Below the pieces are notes generated by a model. It was not told where the DNA came from, ran no database searches, and saw only the letters and a list, made by a program, of their open reading frames with translations. Source: DASVDK01 sp036381125 [NCBI: Thermodesulfobacteriota bacterium] (GTDB lineage Bacteria > DASVDK01). Taken from it: 57,088 bases of DNA. This document shows, piece by piece, positions 32,678 through 41,624 of this stretch. The stretch lies in the NCBI GenBank assembly GCA_036381125.1, contig DASVDK010000379.1, positions 1 to 57,088 of the forward strand, in the 5' to 3' direction. The stretch's first letter is position 1; every line of letters begins with the position of its first letter. Both the position numbers and the translations under genes were made by a program.

Positions 32678-33439
32678 TCAGCTCCGCCAGATGCGCTGCG
32701 GCCGCCAGTGGGCGGCGCGGTGCGCGGTCACGTAGTCGGACCGGGCGAACGGCTTGACCACCACCGCCCCCACGACGAAGCCGCCGACGTGCGCCCAGAA
32801 GGCCACCCCGCCCCCCTCCGCCCCGCCGAGGGCGGTCGCACCGCTGATCAACTGGATCACGAACCAGTAGAGGAGCATCGTCCAGGCGGGCAGCGCGACG
32901 GACGTGAGGAAGAAGCCGATCGGGATCATGGCGAACACCCGGACCCGCGGGTAGAGGACGAGATAGGCGCCCATGACCCCGCTGATCGCGCCGGACGCCC
33001 CGACCATCGGGACCCCGGAGGAGGGGTTGAGCGCCACCTGCGCGAGCGCCGCCGCGACGCCGCAGACGAGGTAGAAGACGACGAAGCGGCCCCGGCCCAT
33101 CGAGTCCTCGATGTTGTTGCCGAAGAGCCAGAGGAACCACATGTTGCCGATGAGGTGAAGCCACGAGCCGTGCAGGAACATCGAGGTGAAGACGTGGGAG
33201 ACCTGCCGGCCCGGGTCGGTGAGGCACACGAGCCCCTGGCCCATCGGGAAGGACGTGCCGGGCGGCAGCGTGCCGGTCAGCTCTCCGGGGATGAGGCCGA
33301 GGTTGCACACCGATCGCGCCAGCGGCAGCGCCGCCCCGGCCCCCTGCACGAACAGCCACGAGACGACGTTGAGCCCGATGAGCGCCCAGGTGACGTACGG
33401 CGTGTGCAGCGTCTCGTTCTCGTCGTGGTACGGGAACAC
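32678..33439 (-). CDS. Rhomboid family intramembrane serine protease
   Basis: A 253-residue protein starting at GTG 33439 with GGAGGG upstream. Six membrane helices carry the rhomboid features: FTSMFLHGSWLHLIGNMWFLWLFG in helix 2 (quoted region about residues 85-108; the H and N line the active site), GASGAISGVMGAY with the catalytic serine, and FWAHVGGFVVGAV with the catalytic histidine. The loop with PMGQGLVCLTDPGRQVSHVF resembles the L1 loop region. It cleaves membrane-spanning substrates in the inner membrane; the substrate is unknown. TAGAAT upstream near 33470 may be its -10. Confidence 0.9.
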   Translation of the reverse strand: MFPYHDENETLHTPYVTWALIGLNVVSWLFVQGAGAALPLARSVCNLGLIPGELTGTLPPGTSFPMGQGLVCLTDPGRQVSHVFTSMFLHGSWLHLIGNMWFLWLFGNNIEDSMGRGRFVVFYLVCGVAAALAQVALNPSSGVPMVGASGAISGVMGAYLVLYPRVRVFAMIPIGFFLTSVALPAWTMLLYWFVIQLISGATALGGAEGGGVAFWAHVGGFVVGAVVVKPFARSDYVTAHRAAHWRPQRIWRS

Positions 33440-33472
33440 GGGGTCCCTCCGGGTGACGGCCCGGCCCCTATT

Positions 33473-34849
33473 CTATCCGCTGCGGAGTTCGATCCCCATG
33501 TCGCGGAGCAGCGCGCTCGCGAGCGCGACGTGCCGCTCGGCCTGGACCGCGTCGCCGGCCCGGCGATGGAGCCGCCCGAGCCCGGCGTGGCAGTGCGAGG
33601 CCAGCGGCCGCATGCCGATGGCGTCGGCGGCGGCCAGGCAAAGCGCCCACGCCTCGAAGCCCCGCTCGTTCGTGGCCCGGCGAGCGCGAGCGCCTGGTCC
33701 GCCACGGCCCGCGCGTCGACCAGGCGTCCCGCGAGCACGTAGCCCTCGCCGAGCAGGGTGAGCAGCCACGACCGGCTCGCCACGACCCGGGTCGCCGTCG
33801 CCGTCTCGATCGCCTCCTCGAGCAGCGCGATCGCCTCGGGATGCCGTCCCAGGCGCCCGTACGCCGCCCCGAGGAACGCCGCGGCAAACGGCAGGTGGAG
33901 GAGGATGTTCGCCGCCCGGCCGCCCGCTCCAGGTCGCCCGTCCGGAGGAAGACGTAGCCGCCGCAGTACTCCGCGAACGCCTGGCTGAGGGGGTGCTGGG
34001 CCGCGTCGGCGATCGCCATCGCCTCCCGCCAGACCGGGATCGCCTCCCGGAAGCGCCCCAGCTCGGCCATCGCCTCGACGAGCCGCCCGCGCGAGAAGAC
34101 GGCCGGCAGCCCCGCCATCCCGAGGTGCTCGTGGACCAGCGCGCCGCCGAGCCGGTCGACGTTGCCCTGCTGGTGCTCGATCGCGCGGTCGCAGGCCCCC
34201 AGGCCGTAGTGCGCCTGGCCGAGGTGGCAGGTCGCCGTGACGTCGACGCCGAGGTCGTCGCACGCCCTCGCGATGGCGACCGCGCGCTCGCCCGCCTCGA
34301 TCGCCCGAGGGTAGTCGCCCTTGAGCCGGAAGGACTGGGCCAGGACGCTGTAGGTCCGCCCCAGCCGGCGCTGGTCGCCGAGCGCCGCGGCCAGCGCCTC
34401 GGCCTTCCGGAGGAGATCGAATGGAGTGCAGGGCGTTTCGCAGCTCGAGGTGCAGGTCGATGGTCTGCTCCGCGACCTCCCGACTCGCGCGCAGGTGCTG
34501 CAAGGCCGACAGCGCCTGCTCGTAGAGGACCGCCAGCTCGGCCCGGCGGCCGACGAAGCGCGTGAGGCCGCGCGCCGCCGCGGCCTGCATGCGCGTCCGC
34601 AGGCCCGACGCGCCGGTCAGCTCGTAGATCTCGACCGGCTCGCGCATCCCCTTGACCGGGATCGGGCCGATCGCCTTCGCGCGAACGAACCCCTCGGCGA
34701 GCCGGAGCGTATCGGCCGTCAGCCAGACGCTGCCGGGGGTGGCGAGCTGCTCCATGCGGGCGGCCAGGTGCGTCGTCTGGCCGACCGCCGAGTACTCCAT
34801 GTGGAGGTCGTTGCCGATCGCCCGGACCACCACCTCCCCCGAATGGGCC
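33473..34849 (-). pseudogene. Decayed class III adenylate/guanylate cyclase-TPR regulator
   Basis: The piece begins in mid-domain: HSGEVVVRAIGNDLHMEYSA then VGQTTHLAARMEQLA, the end of a class III cyclase catalytic domain. It runs through VEIYELTG and GRRAELAVL into TPR-like helices. Reading frame shifts occur near 34418, 33921 and 33690; joining the frames gives continuous TPR sequence (AEALAAALGDQRRLGRTYSV, EAIALLEEAIETAT and LASHCHAGLGRLHRRAGDAV in turn) down to the stop at 33473. The first half of the cyclase domain and any start codon are missing. Three frameshifts plus a lost 5' end make assembly error alone unlikely. Intact relatives are long cyclase/AAA/TPR regulators. Confidence 0.8.
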
Positions 34850-35031
34850 GTCGCCTCCTGTGGAGAGCGTCGACGGGTACCGCGAGTGTTGCATAGCCCG
34901 GTGCCGGTGGGAAGCTCCGAGCCGGCCGGGGCATCGCCCGCTCCGCGGGCAGGCATTCCCCTGGGCGCCGCGATCGGCGCCTCCCGGTAGAATGCGACCG
35001 GCTCGTCGCCGTCGACGACACGGAGGGCGTC

Positions 35032-36669
35032 ATGCCGGAGCCTCTCCGCGGCCCCGCGGCGCTCGACGCGCCGCGCCGGGTCGGTCTCGCACCCGCGCTC
35101 ACCTCGGCGCCCCTCGTCGCCATGGCCGCCTACTGGATCGCCGTCACGCCGGCACGGGGCCCCTTCTGGCTCTCGTGGGACGACGCGTCCTACTTCGTCC
35201 GCTCTCAGCGCCTCTACCTGCTCGAGGCCGCCGGCGACTGGCGCGAGGCGCTGCGCCTCCTCCGCTCGTTCCAGTTCCTGCCGCCGCTCCACTCGCTGCT
35301 CGCCTCGGCGCTCTACCACGCCGCCGGCCCGACCCCGTACGCCCTCACGGCGCTCTCGCTTGCCGCCTGGCTGGCCAGCGTCGGTCTCGCCGCCCGGCTC
35401 GGCGCCAGGCAGCTCGGCTCGGCCGGCGGGCTCGCGATGCTCGTCCTCGCGGCCTCCGCACCGCTCGGCCAGGACCTCGCCGTCCGGCCGATGCTCGAGT
35501 CCTTCGGCGCCCTGCTCACCGTCGGCTTCGTGCTGCTCTACTTCACCCCGGAGGGCGCGCTCGCCTCCGGCGGTCGGCGCGTCGCCGCGGGGCTCGTCCT
35601 CACCGCCGCGATCTTCACCAAGTACAACTACGGCCTCTATCTCCTCCTCGGCCTCCTCGCCTACCACGGCGCGTGCCTCGCGGCCGCCCTGCGCCAGGAC
35701 CGCCCGCGGCCGGCCCGGTCCGAGGCTGCGACGGCGTGTCGCTTCGTGCTGCTCTACGCCGGCATCCCGGTGCTCCTCTGGTGCCTCGCGATCGGCCGGC
35801 CCGGCGTCGAGGCGGCCGTGCGCTTCTTCGTGAACAGCCCCAACAGCGCCTACCCGCGCACCGACCTCCGCTTCTGGCTGTTCTACGTGCAGGCGATCCC
35901 GCACGCCTACTTCGTCTCGCCGCTCGCCGGCTGGGCCGCGCTCGGCCTTGCCGCGTACCGCATCGCGGCATATCGGCGGCTCCCCGCGGTCGAGCGGTGG
36001 CTCGCGGGGTACGCGGTCGCGGTCGTCGCGCTCATGACCGTGAACCCGAACCACCAGGCCCGATACGTCTTCACCGTCATGCCCGGCCTCTGGCTTCTCG
36101 CGCTCGCCGCGCTGGCGCCCCTGGCGCGCCGCGCCGGGCGGCAGCCCGCCGCTCGCGGCATCGCCCTCGCCGGCCTCCTCGCGCTCGGCGCCTGGTCGGT
36201 CGGCTCCACCTGGGTCCGCGCCGTGGACGACGCGCAGGCCCGGCAGGTGGTCAACGCCTCCCGCCTCGGCCCGGCGCTCGACTTCCTGCGGGCCAGGGCC
36301 GACGCCGCGGGCGGCATCGCGATCGTCGGCACGTTCGACCAGCTCTCCGCGCCGCTGATCGTCTCGGACTACCTGGCGCGCCGAACGATCGACCGCACGT
36401 CCGGCCGGCCGGACCTGAGCCTCGACGGCGCGGCCCGTGCCGACCCCGCGGCCGCCTTCGCCGCCTGGCAGGCCCGGCAGCCGCGCGATCACGAGGTCGT
36501 GACGATCGAGGTCCTGCCCGGCAGCCCGTACCGGACGCACGACTACGAGCGGGCGAACGCCGCGAAGACGCCCGGGATCCTGCGACTCCTGGGGGCCGCC
36601 TACCGGGTCGCGGACGAGCGGATCCTCCCCGACGCCGGCCTGCGCTTGCGGGCGTGGCGGCCGTCGTGA
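35032..36669 (+). CDS. GT-C type membrane glycosyltransferase (PMT/ArnT-like)
   Basis: A 545-residue protein from ATG 35032. About ten membrane helices are present. The first periplasmic loop holds WLSWDDASYFVRSQRLYLL, where the paired D residues fit the GT-C active-site DXD/ED. LLPPLHSL-type sequence and NPNHQARYVFTVMPGLWLLA follow, as in dolichyl/undecaprenyl-sugar-using enzymes (PF13231-like). The C-terminal 150 residues form a soluble periplasmic domain. It would move a sugar from a lipid carrier to a lipid or protein acceptor. It lies apart from the EPS operon. TAGAAT at 34988-34993 may be its -10. Confidence 0.7.
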   Translation: MPEPLRGPAALDAPRRVGLAPALTSAPLVAMAAYWIAVTPARGPFWLSWDDASYFVRSQRLYLLEAAGDWREALRLLRSFQFLPPLHSLLASALYHAAGPTPYALTALSLAAWLASVGLAARLGARQLGSAGGLAMLVLAASAPLGQDLAVRPMLESFGALLTVGFVLLYFTPEGALASGGRRVAAGLVLTAAIFTKYNYGLYLLLGLLAYHGACLAAALRQDRPRPARSEAATACRFVLLYAGIPVLLWCLAIGRPGVEAAVRFFVNSPNSAYPRTDLRFWLFYVQAIPHAYFVSPLAGWAALGLAAYRIAAYRRLPAVERWLAGYAVAVVALMTVNPNHQARYVFTVMPGLWLLALAALAPLARRAGRQPAARGIALAGLLALGAWSVGSTWVRAVDDAQARQVVNASRLGPALDFLRARADAAGGIAIVGTFDQLSAPLIVSDYLARRTIDRTSGRPDLSLDGAARADPAAAFAAWQARQPRDHEVVTIEVLPGSPYRTHDYERANAAKTPGILRLLGAAYRVADERILPDAGLRLRAWRPS

Positions 36670-36813
36670 CGCCGGGATCGCCGCCTTGCCGTGAATCGAG
36701 GCGGCGACGTGACGGTCCGTCCGTCCGGGGGCCCCGAATGCGTAACGCGAGTCCCTCGGCTCCCGACCCGATACCGAGCGGTCCGAACGTCGGGCCGATC
36801 GACCGGTCATCCG

Positions 36814-36842
36814 TTGCGTGAGGCGTCGGGGTCGAATAGTCT
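36814..36842 (+). promoter_or_regulatory. Sigma-70 promoter for the PD40 lipoprotein gene
   Basis: TTGCGT (36814-36819), a 17-bp spacer and TAGTCT (36837-36842) lie 36 nt before ATG 36879. The -10 has T-A at the first two positions and the final T. Confidence 0.45.
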
Positions 36843-36878
36843 GGTCGCGTCCCAGGGAGGGTCCGCGGAGGCCGAGCC

Positions 36879-38375
36879 ATGCGCGCGCCTCTCTTCCTCC
36901 CTTTCCGACTGCTCGTTCTCGCTCTCACCTTCGTCATCGGCGTCGTCCTCGCCGGCTGCGGAGCGGCCGACCCCCCGGCGCCCGGCGCGAGCGGCGAGGT
37001 GGTGTCGCCGGCCGCGATCCCCCTCGTTCTGGCGCCGACCCGCATCTACTTCGTCTCCGCCCGGGATGGGAACCAGGAAGTCTACGTGATGCAGGGTGAT
37101 GGATCCGGGGCGACCAACCTCACCGCCGACCCGGCCCACGATCACGGCCCGATCGTGAGCCTGGACGGTCGTCGCCTCGCCTTCACGCGCACCCGACAGG
37201 TCTCCGCCGGCTCTCGCGGGTTCGCGATGGAGGCCGACGGCTCGGACGTGACGCCGCTCCCGGACCCCGGCGAGAACCTGTTCCGCCGCGTGGCCGCCGT
37301 CAGCCCCGACGGCAGCCGCGTGGCCTACGTCCTCGAGTCCGCCGCGTCGGGCGACCAGGCGCTCCACGTCGCCGACGTCGACGAGGGCGTCGAGCAGCGA
37401 GTCGCGCAGGCCAGGGGGAGCAGCTTCCCCGGCGTCGCCTTCAGCCCGGACGGCCGCCGCCTGCTCTTCGTCGTCGAGGACGAGCTCCGCCTCTTCGACC
37501 TCGAGGAGCGCCGCGTCGCCTGGCGCCTGCAGGGGAGCTTCGGCGGCGTGAGCTTCAGCCCCGACGGCTCGCGGATCGCGGTCGTGGCCGACGGGGACCT
37601 GCACGTGCTCGACGCCGATGGCACCGGGCTTACGCCGCTAACGGCCACGGTGCGTCCCGAGTCGGACCCGGTCTGGAGCCCGAAGGGCGGCCAGATCGCC
37701 TTCGTCCGGCATACCCGGGGCGTGGAGGGCTACCGGGACCTGGGGACCGAGGTCTACGTCATCGACGCCGACGGCTCCGACGAGCGCAACCTCACCGGGC
37801 ACGAGGCCGACGACTTCGGGCCGGTCTGGAGCCCGGACGGCGAGTGGCTCGCCTTCACCAGCGACCGGGACGAGGACGAGGAGATCTACGCCGTCCGTGC
37901 CGACGGCTCCGGTCTCACCCGGCTCACGCGGAGCCCTGGCCAGGACGAGGTCGCCGCCTGGCGGCCCGCACCGCGCGCCCAGGTCGTCCGCCACGTCGGC
38001 GACACCTACGAGATCCTGGTCGACGACGGCCGCCACGACCTGTCCTTCGCCATCCGTGACGCATGCGAGGGCGTCCCCTACACCGAGCTGAACGGGCGGA
38101 CCTGCCAGTTCACCAACCGCCGCTCGACGATCTGGGTCATGACGCATCGCTGGCGGGTGGACGGTGTCGAGTACGGGCCGCAGCCCGACGGGACGCCGTG
38201 CACCGGGGCGGTCCCCGAGCCGCCGGACCCGGCGCACCGGGAGCTGGTCGTCCAGATCGTCGTTCGCGACCAGGTGGGCAGCCGCTTCCGAGCGGACCTG
38301 CAGTGGAGCGGGCGGGACGACGTGTGCGTCCCGGCCGCCGGGGAGCTCACGATCGACGCCCTTGTCGACGAGTGA
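36879..38375 (+). CDS. PD40/TolB-like beta-propeller lipoprotein
   Basis: A 498-residue protein from ATG 36879. A lipoprotein signal ends in the lipobox LAGC (cysteine near residue 27). At least five WD40-like PD40 blades follow, each with a phrase like FSPDGRRLLF, FSPDGSRIAV, WSPKGGQIAF or WSPDGEWLAF preceded by a VYVIDADGSDERNLT-type strand. From about residue 370 a separate domain has four cysteines (DACEGVPY, RTCQF, TPCTG, DDVCVP), probably in disulfides. It is envelope-anchored; binding of protein or glycan is likely, but no partner is visible. The TolB assignment is excluded by the missing Tol context. Confidence 0.8.
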   Translation: MRAPLFLPFRLLVLALTFVIGVVLAGCGAADPPAPGASGEVVSPAAIPLVLAPTRIYFVSARDGNQEVYVMQGDGSGATNLTADPAHDHGPIVSLDGRRLAFTRTRQVSAGSRGFAMEADGSDVTPLPDPGENLFRRVAAVSPDGSRVAYVLESAASGDQALHVADVDEGVEQRVAQARGSSFPGVAFSPDGRRLLFVVEDELRLFDLEERRVAWRLQGSFGGVSFSPDGSRIAVVADGDLHVLDADGTGLTPLTATVRPESDPVWSPKGGQIAFVRHTRGVEGYRDLGTEVYVIDADGSDERNLTGHEADDFGPVWSPDGEWLAFTSDRDEDEEIYAVRADGSGLTRLTRSPGQDEVAAWRPAPRAQVVRHVGDTYEILVDDGRHDLSFAIRDACEGVPYTELNGRTCQFTNRRSTIWVMTHRWRVDGVEYGPQPDGTPCTGAVPEPPDPAHRELVVQIVVRDQVGSRFRADLQWSGRDDVCVPAAGELTIDALVDE

Positions 38376-38408
38376 GGCGGTCGACGCCGCCCATTCCGGC
38401 CAGATCTC

Positions 38409-38516
38409 TTCCAGGGGGTCAGGTCTTTCCATTTTCCAGGGGGTCAGGCCTTTCCATTTTCCAGGGGGTCAGGTCTTGCCGTTTTCCAGGGGGTCAGGTC
38501 TTGCCGTTTTCCAGGC
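38409..38516 (+). repeat. 25-bp tandem repeat, four copies plus a partial fifth
   Basis: A unit reading TTCCAGGGGGTCAGGTCTTT plus five more bases recurs with an exact 25-bp period: the CCAGG core begins at 38411, 38436, 38461, 38486 and, before diverging, 38511. Copies 1-2 end in TTTCCATT and copies 3-4 in TTGCCGTT, so the array grew by unit duplication. There are no unique spacers, so this is not a CRISPR. The GGGGTCAGG core resembles ends of REP/IS-associated intergenic elements. It sits 34 bp after the PD40 gene. Confidence 0.9.
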
Positions 38517-38598
38517 GGCACGCGTCCGGGTCTGCCCGCACTCGCCTTCCACGGGCCGCTGCCGCCCCTTCCCTCGCGCTTCATGCCACGGTGAGCGA

Positions 38599-38624
38599 CC
38601 CAACTCGGTCTGGACCGAGTTGGG
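38599..38624. repeat. Perfect palindrome upstream of the HNH gene
   Basis: CCCAACTCGGTC, a TG loop and GACCGAGTTGGG form a 12-bp stem. The ACTCGGT/ACCGAGT core is repeated at 40022-40041 at the 3' end of the HNH gene. The lack of a T-tract and the symmetric placement argue against a terminator. Confidence 0.8.
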
Positions 38625-38846
38625 GAAGCGGCACGGCGCGTGCGTCCTCGAAGAATCCTCTTGACAGCTTGCGATCACGACGCAGCCGCGTGGCGCGGAG
38701 GCCGCGTGGACAGGCCCTGTGCGGCCGGCCATCGCCCGCCGGGCGCGACTTCGAGGCACGAGGGCCGCGTCGAGATGGTCGGAGCCGCGCGCGCCGCACG
38801 GAGGCGCGCCGGGAGCCCGCCGAAACCCTCGTGATAGAAACGAAGC

Positions 38847-40067
38847 ATGACGTCTACGAGCATGCTTTCGTCTCTGACGGAACTCTCCGACGCCGACCTC
38901 CTCGCCCAGGTCACACGGCTCGCCGCCCGGGAGCGCGAGGCGACCGTCGCGCTGATTGCGCACCTCGCCGAGCTCGACGCCCGGCGGCTCTACCTGGCCG
39001 AGGGGTACCCGTCGCTCTTCGCCTACGGCACCCAGGTCCTCCACCTCTCCGAGCACGCCGCCTACGGGCGGATCGAGGCGGCGCGCGCGGCGCGGCGCTT
39101 TCCCGTCGTCCTCGAGCGCCTTGCCGACGGGTCGCTCACGCTCACGACCGTGACGCTCCTGGCGCCGCACCTCACGGCCGAGAATCACCTGGCGCTCCTG
39201 GACCAGGCCCGGCACAGGAGCCGGCGGGAGGTCGAGGCGCTGGTGGCGGCGCTCCGCCCCCAGCCGCCCGTGCCCGCCTCGGTGCGCCGCCTGCCGGTGC
39301 CGCGGACGGCGCCGGCGGCACCCACGCCTCCGGCGCAAACGGCGACGGTCGGCTCGCCCGAGTTGGTCCACTCGGCGGCCGCGTCACCGCCGGCCCCGGC
39401 GCCCTCCGCAGCCACGTCGGCGCTGGTGCCGACGTCACCGGTGCCGGCCGTTCCCCCAACCCCGCCGGTACCTGCCCCCGCCCCGACTCCGCCTGTACGA
39501 CCGCCGGTCGTTACCCCCCTGGCGTCCGAGCGCTACCGGGTGCAGTTCACGGCGAGCGCCGAGACGCACGCGAAGCTGCGCCTCGCCCAGGACCTCCTGC
39601 GCCACCAGATCCCCGACGGCGACGTCGCCCAGGTCCTCGACCGCGCGCTCACCGTCCTCGTCGACACGCTCCTCAAGCAGAAGATCGCGGCCACCGACCG
39701 GCCGCGGGCGGGGACGCTCCCGAGGCCGGGCTCGCGGCACATCCCGGCGGCGGTGAGGCGAGCGGTGTGGGCACGCGACGGCGGGCGGTGCGCCTTCGTG
39801 AGCCGGACGGGGCGCCGGTGCGCCGAGCGGGGCTTTCTCGAGTTCCACCACGTGCGGCCGTACGCGGAAGGTGGCCCGGCGACGGTCGACAACATCGAAC
39901 TGCGCTGCCGGGCGCACAACGGGTACGAGGCGGAGCGGGTCTTCGGCCCTCGGGGCGCGTCGCTCGTGCGGGAGCCGGCGGCCGTCTACGTCGCGGCTCG
40001 CCGGGTCGCCGCCTGGCGGCGAACTCGGTTCGAACCGAGTTGGACGGCGGCCGGCCGGCCGCCGTAG
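38847..40067 (+). CDS. DUF222/HNH endonuclease domain protein (REP13E12-like)
   Basis: A 406-residue protein from ATG 38847. The N-terminal helical DUF222-like part (LLAQVTRLAAREREATVALI, then HLSEHAAYGRIEAARAARRF and LERLADGSLTLTTVTLLAPH) is followed by a proline/alanine-rich linker at about 130-225. A second helical part precedes the HNH domain: RRAVWARDGGRCAFV, GFLEFHHVRPYAEGG and DNIELRCRAHNGYEAERVF (the H-H, N and H of the motif). This is the layout of the multicopy REP13E12-type proteins of actinobacteria and related proteins elsewhere. It is probably a nuclease of selfish or mobile nature. The last codons run through a palindrome. TAGAAA lies 6 nt before the ATG. Confidence 0.85.
   Translation: MTSTSMLSSLTELSDADLLAQVTRLAAREREATVALIAHLAELDARRLYLAEGYPSLFAYGTQVLHLSEHAAYGRIEAARAARRFPVVLERLADGSLTLTTVTLLAPHLTAENHLALLDQARHRSRREVEALVAALRPQPPVPASVRRLPVPRTAPAAPTPPAQTATVGSPELVHSAAASPPAPAPSAATSALVPTSPVPAVPPTPPVPAPAPTPPVRPPVVTPLASERYRVQFTASAETHAKLRLAQDLLRHQIPDGDVAQVLDRALTVLVDTLLKQKIAATDRPRAGTLPRPGSRHIPAAVRRAVWARDGGRCAFVSRTGRRCAERGFLEFHHVRPYAEGGPATVDNIELRCRAHNGYEAERVFGPRGASLVREPAAVYVAARRVAAWRRTRFEPSWTAAGRPP
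40022..40041. repeat. Perfect 20-bp palindrome at the 3' end of the HNH gene
   Basis: AACTCGGTTCGAACCGAGTT is fully self-complementary, and its arms match those of the palindrome at 38599-38624. It encodes RTRFEPSW near the end of the HNH protein. A third, looser version (CCGAGT, 6-nt loop, ACTCGG) lies inside the gene at 39358-39375. Confidence 0.8.
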
Positions 40068-40109
40068 GGCGCGAGGCCGGCGGGGCGGCCGGAGGGATTC
40101 GTGAAGGAT

Positions 40110-40186
40110 TGGTGCCCCTGGCCGGAATCGAACCGACGGCACGCGGTTTAGGAAACCGCTGCTCTATCCAACTGAGCTACAGGGGC
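40110..40186 (-). tRNA. tRNA-Arg (anticodon CCT)
   Basis: A 77-nt cloverleaf: acceptor GCCCCTG pairs with CAGGGGC, the anticodon stem GCGGT/ACCGC holds the loop TTCCTAA (CCT, decoding AGG), and the T arm contains GGTTCGATTCC. Discriminator A and the 3' CCA are encoded. It lies 43 bp after the HNH gene, in the opposite direction. Confidence 0.95.
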
Positions 40187-40221
40187 GTACGGGTGGTCCG
40201 ATGGGAAGCGTACGACCCTTC

Positions 40222-40250
40222 AGGGTACCGCACGCGGCCCGGGCCTTCAA
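40222..40250 (-). promoter_or_regulatory. Sigma-70 promoter for tRNA-Arg
   Basis: The minus strand has TTGAAG (40250-40245), a 17-bp spacer and TACCCT (40227-40222). The start near 40214 would lie about 28 nt before the tRNA. Confidence 0.45.
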
Positions 40251-40339
40251 ACGGCTGCGCCCGGCGCGCCCGGTCACCGGCCCGCCGGGCGCGCGCGGGA
40301 GGGCGGCGCAGAAGGCGGCCATGGCGCCGGCGCCTGCGC

Positions 40340-40855
40340 TCAGAACTTCAGCAGCGCCGACACCGGGTGCGGCTTGAGGCGCTCGCGGCCGCCGAGGCCC
40401 TCGATCTCCATGAGGAACGTGCACTCGACGACCTTGCCGCCGAGCTTCTTGACGAGGTCGATGCAGGCGGCGACGGTGCCGCCGGTGGCGAGGACGTCGT
40501 CGGCGATGAGGACGCGCTGGCCGGGGCGGATGGCGTCCTCGTGGATCTCGAGGGTGTCCTCGCCGTACTCGAGCTGGTAGCTCACCTTCTGCGTCCGGTA
40601 CGGGAGCTTCCCCGGCTTGCGGACGATGACGACCCCGGTGCCGAGCTTGTAGGCGAGGGCCGAGCCGATGATGAAGCCGCGCGCCTCCACGCCGAGCACG
40701 ACGTCCACGTGCTGGCCGATGAAGCGGTGCGCCATGAGGTCGATCGTGCGCTGGTAGGACTGCGCGTCCTGCAGGAGCGTCGTGATGTCCCGGAAGACGA
40801 CCCCCTTCTTCGGGAAGTCCGGGATGCTGCGGACGACCTTCGCTAGCTGGTCCAT
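40340..40855 (-). CDS. apt: Adenine phosphoribosyltransferase
   Basis: A 171-residue enzyme from ATG 40855 ([20 protein letters not shown]). It carries [28 protein letters not shown], the loop VRKPGKLPY and the PRPP-binding [13 protein letters not shown]. It makes AMP from adenine and PRPP in purine salvage. Length is normal (about 170-180). The start overlaps the last 13 nt of pcm, which points to a pcm-apt transcript. Confidence 0.95.
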   Translation of the reverse strand: MDQLAKVVRSIPDFPKKGVVFRDITTLLQDAQSYQRTIDLMAHRFIGQHVDVVLGVEARGFIIGSALAYKLGTGVVIVRKPGKLPYRTQKVSYQLEYGEDTLEIHEDAIRPGQRVLIADDVLATGGTVAACIDLVKKLGGKVVECTFLMEIEGLGGRERLKPHPVSALLKF

Positions 40856-41520
40856 GATGCCGTCGCCTCCTCCCCGGCCGGCGTGCCGAACCCGTCGCCG
40901 ATGAACTCCACGAACTTGCACGGACCGAGCGACTCCTCGACGACCGGCCCGCCCGACACCGGCTTGCGCAGCCGCACGAGGGTCTGCCCGGTCGCGGGGC
41001 CGATCGGGATGACGAGCCGGCCGCCGGGTGCGAGCTGCTCGACGAGGGCGCGCGGGACCGACGGCGCGGCGGCGGCGGCGAGGATGGCGTCGAACGGCGC
41101 CTCCTCGCGCCAGCCGAAGGAGCCGTCGCGCTGCCAGATGACCACGTTGTGGTACCCGAGTTCGTCGAGGAGGCGGCGCGCCTTGAAGGCGAGCGACGGC
41201 ACCCGCTCGAGCGAGTAGACCTTCTCCGACAGCTCGGCGAGGACGGCCGTCTGGTAGCCGGAGCCGGTCCCGACCTCGAGCACCCGCTCGCGTCCGGTCA
41301 GCTCGAGCGCCTCGGTCATCCGCGCGACGGTGAGCGGCTGGCTGATCGTCTGCTTCTCGCCGATCGGCAGCGGGTGGTCGCCGTAGGCCCGGTCGCGGAA
41401 GGGCTCCTCCACGAAGCGGTGCCGCGGGATCCTCGACATGGCCGCGAGGACGCGCACGTCGGAGACGCCGCGTGCGGCAATGGCCTCCACCATGCGCTGG
41501 CGGGCTCTGGGCAGGTCCAT
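40843..41520 (-). CDS. pcm: Protein-L-isoaspartate O-methyltransferase
   Basis: A 225-residue protein from ATG 41520; a longer reading would run into the tRNA. It shows [40 protein letters not shown] and the SAM-binding [18 protein letters not shown], all diagnostic of PCMT. It methylates isoaspartyl residues in damaged proteins, using S-adenosylmethionine. It lies 27 bp after tRNA-Pro and overlaps apt. No signal peptide is present, so it is cytoplasmic. Confidence 0.93.
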   Translation of the reverse strand: MDLPRARQRMVEAIAARGVSDVRVLAAMSRIPRHRFVEEPFRDRAYGDHPLPIGEKQTISQPLTVARMTEALELTGRERVLEVGTGSGYQTAVLAELSEKVYSLERVPSLAFKARRLLDELGYHNVVIWQRDGSFGWREEAPFDAILAAAAAPSVPRALVEQLAPGGRLVIPIGPATGQTLVRLRKPVSGGPVVEESLGPCKFVEFIGDGFGTPAGEEATASWTS

Positions 41521-41547
41521 TACGAGAACGCGCGACGCGCGTGTGCG

Positions 41548-41624
41548 TGGTCGGGGCGCCGGGATTTGAACCCGGGACCCCTGGCCCCCCATGCCAGTGC
41601 GCTACCAGGCTGCGCTACGCCCCG
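41548..41624 (-). tRNA. tRNA-Pro (anticodon GGG)
   Basis: A 77-nt cloverleaf: acceptor CGGGGCG with CGCCCCG, anticodon stem CTGGC/GCCAG with loop ATGGGGG (GGG), and a T arm with GGTTCAAATCC. CCA is encoded. The 156-bp gap before it (to merR) holds a -10-like TACACT near 41716-41721 but no clear -35. Confidence 0.95.

Noticed and set aside
33277-36810. Minus-strand open frame of about 1177 codons spanning the cyclase remnant and the GT-C gene
   Set aside because: Only the part near 34849-34418 and 33921-33690 resembles protein; the rest is antisense to the GT-C gene. It reflects GC-rich absence of stops, not a fusion.
38409-38516. CRISPR array
   Set aside because: The repeats are directly contiguous with no unique spacers, and no cas gene is present.
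38599-38624. Rho-independent terminator
   Set aside because: There is no T-tract on either strand, and the same palindrome recurs at the other end of the HNH gene, which suggests an element-linked role.
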